Shown: positions 1-9,122, counted from the first letter of the stretch. The stretch is 64,000 nt of DNA from Pseudomonas sp. (GCF_030690725.1 NZ_JAUYGD010000068.1:62001-126000), one strand, 5' to 3'. Translations and numbers: made by a program. The notes: a model not told the origin generated them from the sequence alone.

Positions 1-1555
1 AGATGTCTTCGGTGCCCGATGGCCGCGCGGCAAACCAGCCGCCTTCGCTGATCACCTTGATCCCGCCAATCGCCGCGCCATTGCCCGGCGCCTTGTCGAG
101 CACCTGGGTGATGGCATCACCGGCCAACTCGCGGCTGCTGATCTGCGCCGGCGAGAGTTTGCCCAGGGCTTTTTTCTGCGCAGGTGTCGCCGGTGCGTCG
201 ATGCGGTCGGCATAGATTGCGCCGAACTCATCGCTCAGACCCTGGTACAGCTCGCCAGGGTCACGGCCGCTGACGGCGGTCATCTCGGCGGCCAGCAGGG
301 CCAGGGCAATGCCGTCCTTGTCAGTGGTCCAGACCCGGCCATCGCGGCGCAGGAAGGTCGCCCCGGCGCTCTCCTCGCCGCCAAACCCCAGCGAGCCGTC
401 GAACAGGCCGCCGGCAAACCATTTGAAACCCACTGGTACTTCCTGCAGTGGCCGGCCCAAGCGCGCAGCGACGCGGTCAATCATCGCGCTGCTGACCAGG
501 GTTTTGCCCACCGCCGCCGTGGCGCTCCACTGCGGGCGGTGCTGGAACAGGTAATCGATGGCCACACTGAGGAAGTGGTTGGCCGGCAGCAAGCCGACGC
601 TTGGCGCGACGATGCCGTGACGGTCGTAGTCGGTGTCGCAGGCAAAAGCGATGTCGTAACCGTTCTTCAGGCCGATCAGGCGCTGCATGGCATGGCTGGA
701 GGATGGGTCCATGCGGATCTGCCCATCCCAATCCAGGCTCATAAAGGCGAACTGCGGATCGATAATCTCGCTCACCACATCCAGATTGAGGCCGTACTGC
801 TCGGCGATGCGCGCCCAGTAATGCACCCCGGCGCCGCCCAATGGGTCGACACCCAGGCGCAGGCCGGCTGCGCGAATCGGGGCGAAGTCGATGACATTAC
901 CCAGGTCATTCACATAACTGCCGAGGTAATCGTATTCCTGCACATTGGCCGCCTGCCGCGCCTGCGCCAGGGGCATGCGCTTGACCTCACGCAGGCCGCC
1001 TTCCAGCAGCGCATTGGCGCGATTCTGCACCCAGGTGGTGATATCACTGTCGGCCGGGCCGCCATTGGTTGGGTTGTACTTGAAGCCGCCGCTGTCCGGC
1101 GGGTTGTGCGACGGGGTGATGACGATGCCATCGGCAAGGCTAGAGCTGCGGCCCTGGTTGTGCACCAGGATGGCCTGGCTGATCGCTGGCGTCGGGGTGA
1201 ACTCACCGCCAGCGGAGATCATGGTCTGTACGCCATTGGCTGCCAGCACTTCAATCGCGCTGTCCAGCGCCGGTTGCGACAGCGCATGGGTGTCGGCGCC
1301 GATAAACAGCGGGCCGCTGATGCCCTGACTGCTGCGGTAATCACAGATCGCCTGGCTGATCGCCAGCACATGCGCCTGGTTGAAGCTGTGCGCCATGGAG
1401 CTGCCGCGATGCCCGGAGGTGCCAAATGCCACGCGCTGGCTGGCCACGCTCAGGTCCGGCTGCAGATCGTAATAGGCTGCCAGCAGCGCAGAGATATCGG
1501 TCAACAGGGAAGCAGGTGCCGGCTGACCGGCCAAAGGGTGAATACGCGGGCTCAC
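1..1555 (-). CDS. pgm: phosphoglucomutase, alpha-D-glucose phosphate specific (C-terminus cut by window edge)
   Basis: Interconverts glucose 1-phosphate and glucose 6-phosphate in the cytoplasm, feeding glycogen/trehalose and envelope sugar synthesis. About 518 codons are present; the family is about 550 residues, so some 30 C-terminal residues lie outside the window. Visible motifs in order are TSGHRG near the N-terminus, the phosphoserine loop TPSHNPP, the metal-binding loop DTDYDRHG, GEESAG, and RPSGTED at the window edge, which belongs to the phosphate-binding loop. I chose the GTG at 1555 because CTGGAG sits six bases upstream and the N-terminal sequence after it fits Pgm. The gene appears monocistronic. 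Identity is secure from the motifs; promoter control is not visible beyond the inverted repeats noted separately. Confidence 0.95.
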   Translation of the reverse strand, partial: MSPRIHPLAGQPAPASLLTDISALLAAYYDLQPDLSVASQRVAFGTSGHRGSSMAHSFNQAHVLAISQAICDYRSSQGISGPLFIGADTHALSQPALDSAIEVLAANGVQTMISAGGEFTPTPAISQAILVHNQGRSSSLADGIVITPSHNPPDSGGFKYNPTNGGPADSDITTWVQNRANALLEGGLREVKRMPLAQARQAANVQEYDYLGSYVNDLGNVIDFAPIRAAGLRLGVDPLGGAGVHYWARIAEQYGLNLDVVSEIIDPQFAFMSLDWDGQIRMDPSSSHAMQRLIGLKNGYDIAFACDTDYDRHGIVAPSVGLLPANHFLSVAIDYLFQHRPQWSATAAVGKTLVSSAMIDRVAARLGRPLQEVPVGFKWFAGGLFDGSLGFGGEESAGATFLRRDGRVWTTDKDGIALALLAAEMTAVSGRDPGELYQGLSDEFGAIYADRIDAPATPAQKKALGKLSPAQISSRELAGDAITQVLDKAPGNGAAIGGIKVISEGGWFAARPSGTEDI

Positions 1556-1596
1556 AACAGGCTCCAGAGGATGGTCGGGCGGTGAAAAGTGCGCCA

Positions 1597-1620
1597 GTTT
1601 AGCAGCCTGGCTGGCTAAAC
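1597..1620. promoter_or_regulatory. inverted repeat upstream of pgm
   Basis: GTTTAGC (1597-1603) and GCTAAAC (1614-1620) are perfect 7-base arms with a 10-base spacer, 42 bases upstream of the pgm start. The position fits an operator or leader hairpin; no U-run follows, so a terminator is unlikely. Confidence 0.3.
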
Positions 1621-1649
1621 CGAGCAGGCTTTAAGCCGCATGCACGCTA

Positions 1650-1665
1650 GGTGCGCTAGCGCACC
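1650..1665. promoter_or_regulatory. perfect 16-base palindrome
   Basis: GGTGCGCTAGCGCACC reads identically on both strands with no spacer. It lies about 95 bases upstream of pgm and 280 bases upstream of the small gene on the other strand. It may be a protein-binding site; no regulator is assigned. Confidence 0.35.
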
Positions 1666-1943
1666 GACAACGCCCCGACAAGCCATGTATCTAAGATCCC
1701 TGCCCCCGTTATGTGCGCCCGCATGGGATTTGCTCAGAGGTGATTATGGATAGACCAACCCAGCGCCACCTTGCCTTTACGCCCGCACGGCCAGCCTCAG
1801 ACACAGACCGCGCGGCGCCTCCTTGAGCAATAAACCCACCTAGATACACGCAGTTTTCGACGCTCGCGCGGGTCAATCGCCACGGCCGGACGTTGTACGT
1901 TGGAAAGGCTCCAGATAAAGCTCGGCTGCAGTGGAGAGATGAG

Positions 1944-2243
1944 ATGCACAGGCTTGGATACACCCGCGCAATGACCCGCTGCAGTACCCTGATACTGGCG
2001 GCGCTGCTAAGCGGCAGCGCATATGCCGAGGTTTTTGCGCCTGACGTGTTCAGCCGCGCGCCGCTGCACGCACCAAGCGCCGCAGCGGACGAGAGCGACG
2101 ACCTCTACAACGCCAGACTGCAGCCCGAAACAGAGAGTGCCACCCCCGCCAATAGCACGGAGCGTCCAGGCAACCGCTGGATCAACCTGCCGGTCAAAGC
2201 ACCACAAAACGATGAACCAGCCCTGCCAAAGCTACGTTTCTGA
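1944..2243 (+). CDS. small exported protein of unknown function
   Basis: A 99-residue protein with a likely Sec signal peptide: basic residues, a hydrophobic stretch (LILAALLSG) and an AYA cleavage motif around residue 28. The mature part is short, acidic and rich in Pro, Ala and Glu, with no recognised domain. I chose ATG 1944 because GGAGAG lies eight bases upstream; a second in-frame ATG at 1971 would give a shorter signal peptide. It precedes the GGDEF/EAL gene by 100 bases on the same strand, so co-transcription is possible. Function unknown. Confidence 0.55.
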   Translation: MHRLGYTRAMTRCSTLILAALLSGSAYAEVFAPDVFSRAPLHAPSAAADESDDLYNARLQPETESATPANSTERPGNRWINLPVKAPQNDEPALPKLRF

Positions 2244-2343
2244 GTGCGCTGCAACACTGCACTCACCACGAAGGTTACTGCCATATCGGCAACGCAGCGC
2301 TTAACACGCCCTGCGCAATGTTGCGCAAGGACGTACTGGCACC

Positions 2344-4470
2344 ATGGTTAATCGCATTCTGATCATCACCGCTGACTGTAAAGATGCCGACACACTGGAA
2401 AAAGCCCTGAAAAGAGCCCAGGACGGACCCTTTAGCAGCGAATCGGTGGCGCGCCTTGACCTCGCCCTAGCGCGCTTGCAAGCCGCTGAGCACAAAGCCA
2501 TAGATGCCATTCTGGTGGACCTGGAATTGCCCGACAGCCAGGGCCTGGCGACCTTTGATCAACTGTTCGCCCTGGTACCAAGCATTCCGATCATGACCCT
2601 TAGCGATATTGATGACGATGCGCAGACCGATGAGGTGATTCGGCGTGGCGCCCAGGGCTGCCTGTCCAAAGGGTATCTGGGCAGCTCTCTGGTGCCGCAG
2701 TCGCTGCGCAATATCATCCTGCGCAAGGCCGTAGAAGAAGCGCTGTTCATCGAAAAAGCCCGCGCCGAACTGACGCTCAACTCGATCAGTGATGCGGTGA
2801 TCAGCACCGATCTGCAGGGCAACGTCGACTACCTCAACAGCGCCGCCGAACATATGACCGGCTGGCAACTCGACGAAGCCCATGGCCTGCCAATCGCCAG
2901 CGTGATGCACCTGGTCAATGACAAAACCCGCGAGGCGGTGGCCAACCCCATCGCCAAGGTGCTGCAGCACGATGAAGGCAAAGTGCTGGCGGCCGGCACG
3001 ATACTGATCCGCCGCGATGGCAGCGAGTCCGCCATCGAAGATTCCGCCGCGCCGATCCATGATTCAGCCGGGCGCCTCAAAGGCGCGGTGATGGTCTTCC
3101 ACGACATGACCGCCGCCCACGCCATGACCGAAAAGATGGCCCACCTGGCGCAGCATGACGCCCTGACCAACCTGCCCAACCGTGCCCTGCTCAATGACCG
3201 CATCAACCAGGCGATTGCCCTGGCCGAGCGGCGCAGCAGCCATCTGGCGCTGCTGTTTCTCGACCTGGATAACTTCAAGCACATCAACGACTCGCTCGGC
3301 CACGGCGTCGGCGACCAGCTGCTGCAAGCGGTGGCGCTGCGCCTGAGTGACTGCGTACGCAGCTCCGACACGGTCAGCCGTTTGGGCGGCGACGAATTTG
3401 TTGTGCTGCTCAGCGAAAGCCACTCGGCCGAAGATGCCGCACGCACCGCTGAAAAAATCCTCAGTGCCCTGGCCGTGAGCCACAGCATTGGCCAGCAGCA
3501 GCTGCACATCACTTCCAGCATCGGCATCAGCACCTACCCCAACGATGCCACGGATGCCGAAGGCCTGATCAAGAATGCCGACACGGCGATGTACCTGGCC
3601 AAGGAAGAAGGCCGCAACAACTACCAGTTCTTCCGCCACGAGATGAATGTTCACGCAGTTGAGCGCCAGTTGATCGAAGCGCACCTGCGTACAGCCATGG
3701 AAAACAGCGAATTTGTCCTTCACTACCAGCCGAAGATCGACCTGCACAGCGGCAAAATCACCAGCGCCGAGGCGCTGATCCGCTGGCAGCACCCGGCCTG
3801 GGGCATGATTCTGCCAGGGCGGTTTATTCCAGTGGCCGAGGCCTGCGGGCTGATCGTGCCGCTGGGCCGCTGGGTGCTGCTGCACGCCTGCGCCCAAGCC
3901 AAACGCTGGGAGAACTGCGGCTATGCCCTGGAGTCGGTGGCGGTGAACATCTCGGCCCTGGAGTTTCGCCGCAAGGATTTTGTCGACAGCGTGGAAAGCG
4001 CCCTGAGGGTCACCGGCCTTGACCCCAACAACCTGCAACTGGAGATCACCGAAAGCGTGCTGATGCGCGACGCCCAGGCCAGCGCCACGATCCTGCAGCA
4101 GCTCAAGACGCTCGGCGTACAACTGGCGGTGGACGATTTCGGCACCGGTTACTCAAGCCTCAGCTACCTCAGCCAGTTCCCCATCGATGTGCTGAAAATT
4201 GATCGCTCTTTTGTTCAGGATATCCACAACAGCAACGGCATTATCGTCAGCGCCGTGATTGCCATGGGTAACAGCCTCAAGAAACGAGTGATCGCCGAAG
4301 GCATCGAAGAAACCGCGCAGCTGGAGTTTCTACGCAGCCATCACTGCAGCGAAGGCCAGGGCTTTCTGTTCAGCCACCCGGTCAGCGCGCAAAACTTCGC
4401 CAACCTGCTGCGCAGCGGCATCAGTTCGCCGATCAATACGCTGCACCAGGTAACCGGCACTCTGGGTTAG
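2344..4470 (+). CDS. receiver-PAS-GGDEF-EAL cyclic-di-GMP signalling protein
   Basis: A 708-residue cytoplasmic signalling protein. Residues 1-125 look like a response-regulator receiver with Asp59 (LVDLELPD) as likely phosphoacceptor and a Lys in the CLSKG loop. A PAS segment spans about 140-255. The GGDEF motif is at 348-352, with an intact inhibitory I-site RSSD at 339-342. The EAL motif is at 476-478 and the DDFGTGYSS loop near 597-606. Both catalytic motifs are intact, so either cyclase, phosphodiesterase or dual activity is possible; tandem proteins of this type often act mainly as phosphodiesterases. There is no membrane segment. The stop overlaps the stop of the convergent Crp-like gene by four bases. 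No histidine kinase is adjacent. Confidence 0.93.
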   Translation: MVNRILIITADCKDADTLEKALKRAQDGPFSSESVARLDLALARLQAAEHKAIDAILVDLELPDSQGLATFDQLFALVPSIPIMTLSDIDDDAQTDEVIRRGAQGCLSKGYLGSSLVPQSLRNIILRKAVEEALFIEKARAELTLNSISDAVISTDLQGNVDYLNSAAEHMTGWQLDEAHGLPIASVMHLVNDKTREAVANPIAKVLQHDEGKVLAAGTILIRRDGSESAIEDSAAPIHDSAGRLKGAVMVFHDMTAAHAMTEKMAHLAQHDALTNLPNRALLNDRINQAIALAERRSSHLALLFLDLDNFKHINDSLGHGVGDQLLQAVALRLSDCVRSSDTVSRLGGDEFVVLLSESHSAEDAARTAEKILSALAVSHSIGQQQLHITSSIGISTYPNDATDAEGLIKNADTAMYLAKEEGRNNYQFFRHEMNVHAVERQLIEAHLRTAMENSEFVLHYQPKIDLHSGKITSAEALIRWQHPAWGMILPGRFIPVAEACGLIVPLGRWVLLHACAQAKRWENCGYALESVAVNISALEFRRKDFVDSVESALRVTGLDPNNLQLEITESVLMRDAQASATILQQLKTLGVQLAVDDFGTGYSSLSYLSQFPIDVLKIDRSFVQDIHNSNGIIVSAVIAMGNSLKKRVIAEGIEETAQLEFLRSHHCSEGQGFLFSHPVSAQNFANLLRSGISSPINTLHQVTGTLG

Positions 4471-5171
4471 AACTGCGCGCGGTAATCGGCCTGCAATGCG
4501 GCATAACACTCACAGGCCGCGCGTTCCAGCCCGACGCGATCAAGGATATTGATCTCGCCCCGGCTGTAACTGATCAAGCCGCGCGCCTGCAATGCCGCGG
4601 CGGCAATCGATACACCACTGCGGCGCACCCCGAGCATGTCGGCAAGAAACTCGTGGGTCAGGTGGAAATGATCGGCGTGGGCGCGGTCGTGGGTCATCAG
4701 CAGCCAGCGCGCCAGGCGCGGCTCGATTGCATGAAAATGCGTGCAGGCCGCGCTCTGTGACAACTGCGCCAGCACCACATACAGGTAGCGTTTGAGCGAA
4801 CGCAACAGCGCCGGGCTGCTGAGCAACTCCTGCTTGAACAACTGGCTGCTGATGCGCAAGGCACTGCCGGAACCCTGCACCACCGCACGCATAGGCGCCA
4901 GGCCGATGCCCAGAGCGAGAGTGGCACCGAGCATGCCTTCATTGCCGATCAGGCCCATTTCCAGCGGCTGATGCCCATCCAGGGTGGTGACCAGTGAGAT
5001 AAAGCCGCTGAGGGGGAAGTAGACATGGCGAATCGGCCGGTTGGCTTCATGCAGCACATTGCCAAAAACCAGGTCCACCGGCTCGCAGTTATCAAGGAGT
5101 TGTTTGCGTTGTTTGGCCGGCAGCCCTTCGATCAGAAGGCTGAGGATATGCAGCGGTGCTTTAACAGACAT
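4467..5171 (-). CDS. Crp/Fnr-family transcriptional regulator
   Basis: A 234-residue protein with an N-terminal cyclic-nucleotide-binding-like beta-roll (HVYFPLSGFISLV, GNEGMLGA) and a C-terminal winged helix (HEFLADMLGVRRSGVSIAA around 168-188). The cysteine cluster of Fnr/Anr is absent from the N-terminus, so it does not look like an Fe-S oxygen sensor, and the canonical cAMP-binding Arg-Ser pair is not evident. It resembles the PFPESG-type Crp-like regulators that often occur in pairs. A GGGAC ribosome site precedes ATG 5171. The next gene on the same strand, 152 bases upstream, is a paralogue. Confidence 0.85.
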   Translation of the reverse strand: MSVKAPLHILSLLIEGLPAKQRKQLLDNCEPVDLVFGNVLHEANRPIRHVYFPLSGFISLVTTLDGHQPLEMGLIGNEGMLGATLALGIGLAPMRAVVQGSGSALRISSQLFKQELLSSPALLRSLKRYLYVVLAQLSQSAACTHFHAIEPRLARWLLMTHDRAHADHFHLTHEFLADMLGVRRSGVSIAAAALQARGLISYSRGEINILDRVGLERAACECYAALQADYRAQF

Positions 5172-5323
5172 TCACTTGTCCCGAGCACGACGCTTGCCAA
5201 AAAATGGCACGACAGCGGTGCCTGACGCTCTCGCCGCTGCAGTCTGCCTGAGCATCTGGCAAAGCTCTGTGCGCTACGGCACTCAAGCCAAGCCATTAAA
5301 TTGCTAACCGCGCGCGTAACAGG

Positions 5324-6052
5324 TTAGTGCGCCGGATGCGCCACTTTATAAGGCAGCAGGCGGTCTGTTTCGCGCTTGACCACGGCATAACACTCGCAGC
5401 TCAGGCGTTCGAGCTTGTCGCGATCCAGCACGGTGATCAGCCCACGGCTGTAATCGATCACACCCAGGCGATGCAGTTTGCCGGCCGCCTCGGTAACGCC
5501 CTCGCGGCGCACGCCGAGCATATTGGCGATCAGTTCCTGGGTCATGGCCAGCTGACTGCCGGAGAGGCGATCCAGCGACAGCAACAGCCAGCGGCACAGC
5601 TGCTGGTCAATCGAGTGATGGCGGTTGCACACCGCCGTCTGCGCCATCTGGGTAATCAGCGCCTGGCTGTAACGCAGCATCAGCTGCAGCATGTCGCCAT
5701 GGCGGTTGAACTCTTCTTTAAAGCGTTTGCCGAGCACCCGATAAGCGCTGCCGGCACTTTGCACCAGGGCGCGGCTGGTGGTGCTTTCGCCACCCATAAA
5801 CAGCGCCACGCCAATCACCCCGTCATTGCCCACCACGGAAATCTCCGCCGACGCGCCGCTTTCCATCACATACAGCAGGGACACAATCGAATCGGTGGGA
5901 AAGTACACATGCCGCAGCGTATCGCCCGATTCGTAGAGCACCATGCCGAGCGGCATTTCCACCAGCTCAAGGTGCGGCAACAGGCGCTCCAGCACTTCGT
6001 CAGGCAAGGTGGCAAGCAGATGGTTTTGTTGCGGATAGGGGGCTGCGGACAT
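5324..6052 (-). CDS. Crp/Fnr-family transcriptional regulator (paralogue of its neighbour)
   Basis: A 242-residue protein of the same architecture as the gene just downstream: a beta-roll with HVYFPTDSIVSLLYV and GNDGVIGVALFMGG, and a winged helix with TQELIANMLGVRREGVTEAAG. Both end in a similar LERL/LERA-CECYA segment, pointing to an old duplication. A longer frame reaches 6136, but ATG 6052 has GGAGA seven bases upstream and starts where homology begins. No Fnr-type cysteine motif is seen. Ligand and targets are unknown. Confidence 0.85.
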   Translation of the reverse strand: MSAAPYPQQNHLLATLPDEVLERLLPHLELVEMPLGMVLYESGDTLRHVYFPTDSIVSLLYVMESGASAEISVVGNDGVIGVALFMGGESTTSRALVQSAGSAYRVLGKRFKEEFNRHGDMLQLMLRYSQALITQMAQTAVCNRHHSIDQQLCRWLLLSLDRLSGSQLAMTQELIANMLGVRREGVTEAAGKLHRLGVIDYSRGLITVLDRDKLERLSCECYAVVKRETDRLLPYKVAHPAH

Positions 6053-6300
6053 CACTGTCTCCGGTCTTCTTAGGCCTGTTGGCGATTGATATGCGCTCGC
6101 TACAGAGCCTGAACTGCACACGACAGCATAAGCCAATCTGTTTTTTTGTCTGTACGCAATCGCACAGACAGGCTCTATGCCGGGCAGTTAAAAACACGTA
6201 AGAATGGCCGCCAATGCGCCCGCAAAAGCGCACAAATGCAGCGTTTACAGCCATTTGCGGCTATCCTTGCCGACCTCTTTTCTGCCGCAGGATGACCCCA

Positions 6301-6834
6301 ATGAAAGCCCAGCTTGAAGAACTGATCAGCAAAATAAGCTCGGGCTGCATGCTGCCGGAAGAAGTCACGCGCATCGCCACCGAGGCCGCCCAGGCCTATG
6401 CCGACCCGCAGGCGTTTCTCGCCGCCAACCCGGATATCAATTTCGACGACAGCTTCCCGATCCCGCTGGGCGAATGGGTGGTGATCGGCAGCCTGCCGGA
6501 AACCGTGCTGTTTCAGGCCGATAGTTATGATGCGCTGTTTCAGCAGATCGTCGAATCGTTCGGACCAGAGGTGAGCTTTGTGCTCAAAGCCAAGCAACTG
6601 GCCAAGGTCGAGCCACTGAAAGCGCTCAATCGCATCCAGGTGCAACTCGCCAGCCTCAGCCCGGAAACCAAAGGTTATATCTTGCTGGATTTCAGCGAGC
6701 CGCTGGATGACGAGCTGCAAGCCGTACTGGTGTACAGCACAGACTTGGCGCGGGTGATGGAGCTGGCGGTGGAAGTCGGCATCTACGCCGCGCCGGCCTA
6801 TGAGGCGCTTAAGGCCGCGCAGGAAGCCGAATAA
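6301..6834 (+). CDS. conserved hypothetical protein, SMI1-unrelated small cytoplasmic protein
   Basis: A 177-residue protein that I do not recognise. It has no signal peptide and no membrane segment. The N-terminal 45 residues are predicted helical (AQLEELISKISSG, EEVTRIATEAAQAY), followed by a mixed region with LGEWVVIGSLPETVLF and an Ala/Glu-rich helical end. ATG 6301 was chosen because AGGA lies nine bases upstream; an in-frame ATG at 6292 is possible. It stands alone between divergent and convergent genes. Codon use resembles the host, so it is probably a real core gene. Confidence 0.6.
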   Translation: MKAQLEELISKISSGCMLPEEVTRIATEAAQAYADPQAFLAANPDINFDDSFPIPLGEWVVIGSLPETVLFQADSYDALFQQIVESFGPEVSFVLKAKQLAKVEPLKALNRIQVQLASLSPETKGYILLDFSEPLDDELQAVLVYSTDLARVMELAVEVGIYAAPAYEALKAAQEAE

Positions 6835-6866
6835 CCGAGAACTGAGCCAGGCCAATCGCCTGGCAA

Positions 6867-7100
6867 TCAGCCGTTATTGCGCCGAACTTCGGCCAGCTTG
6901 GCCGCTAACTTATCCAGCTCGGCGCTCTGCCCGGGCGGCAGTTGCCGCAGTACCGCCTGACTCAGGCGCATCTGTTTGATAAACCGCCGGCAGTGCTGAC
7001 ACATGGCCAGATGCAAACGCACTGACATGCGTTTACCCAGGCCCAACTGACCATCAATAAACTCACTGGAGTGGGCCACCAACTCCTTACAGCTCAACAT
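6867..7100 (-). CDS. zinc-finger anti-sigma factor (ZAS/zf-HC2 type)
   Basis: A 77-residue protein carrying the zinc-binding anti-sigma signature HxxxCxxC (HLAMCQHC, about residues 30-37) with an upstream Cys at position 4. Such proteins bind the partner ECF sigma factor and hold it inactive. There is no membrane segment, so this would be a soluble anti-sigma, possibly redox or zinc responsive. Its start overlaps the end of the ECF sigma gene by seven bases, which implies translational coupling and a functional pair. Confidence 0.8.
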   Translation of the reverse strand: MLSCKELVAHSSEFIDGQLGLGKRMSVRLHLAMCQHCRRFIKQMRLSQAVLRQLPPGQSAELDKLAAKLAEVRRNNG

Positions 7101-7708
7101 TGGCCGGTCTCCTCAAAATGCTCCAAGGTGGCGAATACCTTGAGACGCGCGCGGTGCAGCAGCACCCGCACATTGGAGAGCGAGACCTGCAAAAGATTAC
7201 AGATCTCCTCCAACTCCAGCCCTTCGCGCTCACGCAGGTGCAATACGCTGCCCTGCAACTCGGACAGGCTGGCCAGGGTTTTCTCCAGGCATTCGCGCAA
7301 TTCGTCCTCGGTCAGCAGTGCTTCCGGGGAGTCGTGATGCCAGGCATGCGGCGCCAGCAGCCAATGGCCATCGGCGCTGAAACGCTCATCACCAATGCTG
7401 CCGTGGGGCGAGGGAATATCGTCGAGTAGCACTTCGCGGCGATTGCCCTTGAGGCGGGTTTTCGCGGTGTTAGCGGTGATGGTCAGCAGCCAGGTCTTCA
7501 GGCTGGAGCGCGCCTGAAAACCATCAAGGCTGCGCACCACGGCCAGCCAGGCATCCTGCACCACTTCATCGGCATTGCGACTGCCGACAATGGCAAAAGC
7601 CACCGCGCGCATCGCCCCCTGATAGGTGGCGACCAGCTCGCGGTAGGCCTTCTGCTCGCCCGCCCGTAGACGAGTCAGCAGCGCCTGATCAGCCGGGTAC
7701 TCCATCAA
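7094..7708 (-). CDS. RNA polymerase sigma factor, ECF subfamily
   Basis: A 204-residue sigma-70-like factor. Region 2 is visible near residues 20-75 (YRELVATYQGAMRAVAFAI, ADEVVQDAWLAVVRSL, KTWLLTITANTAKTRL) and region 4 near 140-190 (LSELQGSVLHLREREGLELEEI). The two are joined by a longer-than-usual linker. It overlaps the zinc anti-sigma downstream by seven bases and the KAS III gene upstream by four bases, so all three are probably one transcript. The order matches what I recall for PA3285-PA3286 of P. aeruginosa. It likely controls its own operon, but no promoter consensus was assigned. Confidence 0.88.
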   Translation of the reverse strand: MMEYPADQALLTRLRAGEQKAYRELVATYQGAMRAVAFAIVGSRNADEVVQDAWLAVVRSLDGFQARSSLKTWLLTITANTAKTRLKGNRREVLLDDIPSPHGSIGDERFSADGHWLLAPHAWHHDSPEALLTEDELRECLEKTLASLSELQGSVLHLREREGLELEEICNLLQVSLSNVRVLLHRARLKVFATLEHFEETGQC

Positions 7709-8832
7709 TGCTTACGCAGAATCACGCTACCAATCGAATAGCCCGCACCGAACGAGCTGAGCACGCCCAGGGCGCCGCTCGGCAGGTCTTCCTGGTATTT
7801 GTGCAGGGCGATTACCGAACCGGCCGAGCTGGTGTTGGCGTAGGTATCGAGAATCACCGGCGCTTCGCCTGGCTCGGCATCGCGGCCGAGCAGCTTGCGC
7901 GCGATCAGCAGGTTCATGTTGAGGTTGGCCTGGTGCAGCCAGAAACGCTTCACGTCGCCGACGTTCAGCTTGTTCTCCGCCAGGTGTGCGGCAATCAGCT
8001 CGGCAACCATCGGGCAGACATCCTTGAACACCTTGCGGCCTTCCTGGACGAACAGCTTGTCACGGGCGCCAACGCCCTCTTCCGCACAGCGGTTGAGGAA
8101 GCCGAAGTTGTTGCGGATATTGTTGCTGAACTGGGTGATCAGCTTGGTGCCGACGATATCGAACTGGTAGTTCGAGGTGGCCTGGTCGGCACGTTCGATG
8201 ATCACCGCGGTGGCGGCATCACCGAAGATAAAGTGGCTGTCGCGGTCGCGGAAGTTCAGGTGGCCGGTGCAGATTTCCGGGTTGACCATCAGCACTGCGC
8301 GGGCCTGACCCAGTTGCACGCTGTTGGCCGCAGCCTGGATGCCGAAGGTGGCCGAGGAACAGGCGACGTTCATGTCATAGCCAAAACCCTGGATGCCCAG
8401 TGCGGCCTGCACTTCAATCGCCACCGCCGGGTAGGCGCGCTGCAGGTTGGAGCAGGCAACGATCACCCCGTCGATATCGGCGGCAGTCTTGCCGGCGCGG
8501 GCCATGGCGTCCTTGGCGGCGCCTACGGCCATTTCGCAGAGGATGCCCCAGTCTTCATTGCTGCGCTCCGGTAGGCGCGGCGCCATGCGCTTGGGGTCGA
8601 GGATGCCGGCCTTGTCCATGACAAAGCGGCTCTTGATGCCCGAGGCTTTTTCGATAAAGCCGCTGCTCGATTCGCTCAGCGCTTCAACTTCACCGCTGGC
8701 GATGGCCGCGGCGTTGTCGGCATTGAATTGCTGGACAAAGGCGTTGAACGACTCGACCAACTCATCGTTGGAAATACTGTTTGCCGGGGTATAGAGGCCG
8801 GTACCACTGATCACGACGTTATGCACAGTCAT
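7705..8832 (-). CDS. beta-ketoacyl-ACP synthase III-like enzyme (PA3286 type)
   Basis: A 375-residue thiolase-fold condensing enzyme. The catalytic triad is visible: Cys158 (NVACSS), His300 (WLHQAN) and Asn333 (YANTSS). It also has the FGDAATA and SSFGAGYSIGS signatures. From memory it closely resembles P. aeruginosa PA3286, an atypical FabH-like enzyme reported to condense octanoyl-CoA with malonyl-ACP and so divert beta-oxidation intermediates into fatty acid synthesis; that link is recall, not a search. ATG 8832 was chosen over an upstream in-frame start at 8871 because family homology begins there, although the ribosome site is weak. It heads the operon with the ECF sigma and anti-sigma genes. 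Confidence 0.9.
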   Translation of the reverse strand: MTVHNVVISGTGLYTPANSISNDELVESFNAFVQQFNADNAAAIASGEVEALSESSSGFIEKASGIKSRFVMDKAGILDPKRMAPRLPERSNEDWGILCEMAVGAAKDAMARAGKTAADIDGVIVACSNLQRAYPAVAIEVQAALGIQGFGYDMNVACSSATFGIQAAANSVQLGQARAVLMVNPEICTGHLNFRDRDSHFIFGDAATAVIIERADQATSNYQFDIVGTKLITQFSNNIRNNFGFLNRCAEEGVGARDKLFVQEGRKVFKDVCPMVAELIAAHLAENKLNVGDVKRFWLHQANLNMNLLIARKLLGRDAEPGEAPVILDTYANTSSAGSVIALHKYQEDLPSGALGVLSSFGAGYSIGSVILRKH

Positions 8833-9101
8833 TCCTCTGTTCTTCGCCGCAGGCAGCGGCCAGTTATGCAATACGCCCAGGGCAGGCTAGGCCATGGGCA
8901 AAAAAACGGCTGACAGGCTCAGCAAACTCGATCCATGAAACGTCCTGTTACGAGCCACGGAGTTTGCCACAGCCAGGGGGGCTTCGTCCGCTCAGCACGT
9001 CAGGCCAACTGCAACAAGCTGCCGGCTATTGAGGCAAAGATGCTCACAACGTGGCGCAAGACACATCCCGCCAGCGCCCGCGCACTGGCGCTTGAGCAGC
9101 C

Positions 9102-9117
9102 TCACCCGTCCGGGTGA
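9102..9117. promoter_or_regulatory. inverted repeat upstream of the lipase-like gene
   Basis: TCACCCG and CGGGTGA form a perfect 7-base dyad around TC. It is six bases from a second dyad and could be part of a compound operator; it could also form a hairpin, but no U-run follows. Confidence 0.35.
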
Positions 9118-9122
9118 TAGAT

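Larger units (their letters stand above)
1556..1943. other. intergenic region between pgm and a small secreted-protein gene
   Basis: A 388-base divergent gap. It holds two dyads listed separately (1597-1620 and 1650-1665). Short open frames here have no ribosome site or recognisable product, and no RNA gene was recognised. Confidence 0.5.

Noticed and set aside
539..1585. 348-codon plus-strand frame
   Set aside because: Antisense to pgm; composition is that of a high-GC shadow frame and no motif is present.
3064..4122. 352-codon minus-strand frame
   Set aside because: Antisense to the GGDEF-EAL gene; no ribosome site or family resemblance.
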